NCBI GenBank assembly: GCA_009921385.1
Contig: RFXY01000055.1
Span: forward strand, 1 to 6,781
Length of the DNA: 6,781 nucleotides
Source of the DNA: Pseudomonadota bacterium
GTDB taxonomy: Bacteria; Pseudomonadota; Alphaproteobacteria; Rickettsiales; UBA1997
Direction: 5' to 3'
The notes beneath the pieces are model-generated. The model saw only the letters and a program-made list of their open reading frames with translations, did no database searches and was not told the DNA's origin. Both the position numbers and the translations under genes were made by a program. Each line of letters begins with the position of its first letter. The first letter of the stretch is position 1. Shown piece after piece: positions 6,699-6,781 of the stretch.

Positions 6699-6781
6699 TT
6701 AAAGGCTCTCCATACCAATATCTGTTTTGGTTCTGACTTCTTTAGCCACCGAGAATGTTTTTTGAAAGAGTTTATTCAAAA
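6699..6781 (-). pseudogene. hemA: Glutamyl-tRNA reductase (hemA) fragment, broken frame
   Basis: Entering from the right edge, the minus strand encodes LNKLFQKTFSVAKEVRTKT followed by DIG. This closely matches the conserved segment of glutamyl-tRNA reductase just before its NADPH-binding domain (family form: LFQKAFSVAKRVRTETDIG). Instead of continuing with the expected VSVA...AAV stretch, the frame reads GMESL and hits TAA at 6701-6699. A second minus frame stays open from 6719 to a stop at 6607 and includes LASANDILHKKALKSLELL. I cannot assign it to the enzyme; it may be another fragment fused by a deletion. The enzyme makes glutamate-1-semialdehyde from Glu-tRNA for heme synthesis. The N-terminal part would lie beyond the edge. 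The match is short, so the call is moderately sure. Confidence 0.6.

Noticed and set aside
6612..6781. Plus-strand open frame starting MALTTREILG and running off the right edge
   Set aside because: It lies opposite the hemA-like peptide, which is a much better match to a known family.

Overview
This is an AT-rich window (by eye about one third G+C). It carries conserved bacterial housekeeping genes and the last three genes of a cbb3-type cytochrome oxidase operon. RsmA has motifs typical of alphaproteobacteria (EKDARCLPIL, FTPPPKVTSA), and the CcoP N-terminus is FixP-like (TGHSWDEISEYN...PRWW). With the strong AT bias and Lys/Asn/Gln-rich proteins, this suggests a low-GC, probably host-associated alphaproteobacterium of the Rickettsiales/Holosporales type. 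A Midichloria-like lineage would fit, because cbb3 oxidase is known there, but the exact placement is inference.

Layout from left to right: (1) about 100 bases of different-looking sequence at the left edge, abutting a type III restriction-modification DNA methyltransferase gene (mod, minus strand) that loses family resemblance there. (2) tgt, minus strand, upstream of mod. (3) A plus-strand cluster, ccmG/dsbE - coaE - rsmA, with 2-base spacing and then a 4-base overlap. Its first start codon lies only 9 bases from the divergent tgt start. (4) A roughly 390-base convergent intergenic region filled with a repeat complex: two perfect 46-bp tandem copies followed by an element with inverted arms and several hairpins. 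(5) ccoP, ccoQ and ccoO on the minus strand, transcribed ccoO-ccoQ-ccoP. (6) A non-coding AT-rich leader, then at the right edge a short fragment resembling glutamyl-tRNA reductase (hemA) with a broken frame. ccoN, normally directly upstream of ccoO, is not there.

How the genes work together: CcmG is the membrane-anchored thioredoxin that keeps the CXXCH cysteines of apocytochromes c reduced for heme attachment, and CcoO (one heme) and CcoP (two hemes) are clients of that pathway. CcoO/CcoP/CcoQ would act with a CcoN encoded elsewhere as a high-affinity terminal oxidase. Tgt modifies tRNA wobble position 34, RsmA dimethylates 16S rRNA, and CoaE makes coenzyme A. The cluster is therefore translation, cofactor and respiration housekeeping, bordered on both sides by signs of rearrangement. 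I do not see a clear new multi-gene system. The most unusual items are the repeat complex, the two broken edges, the missing ccoN and the altered CoaE P-loop.
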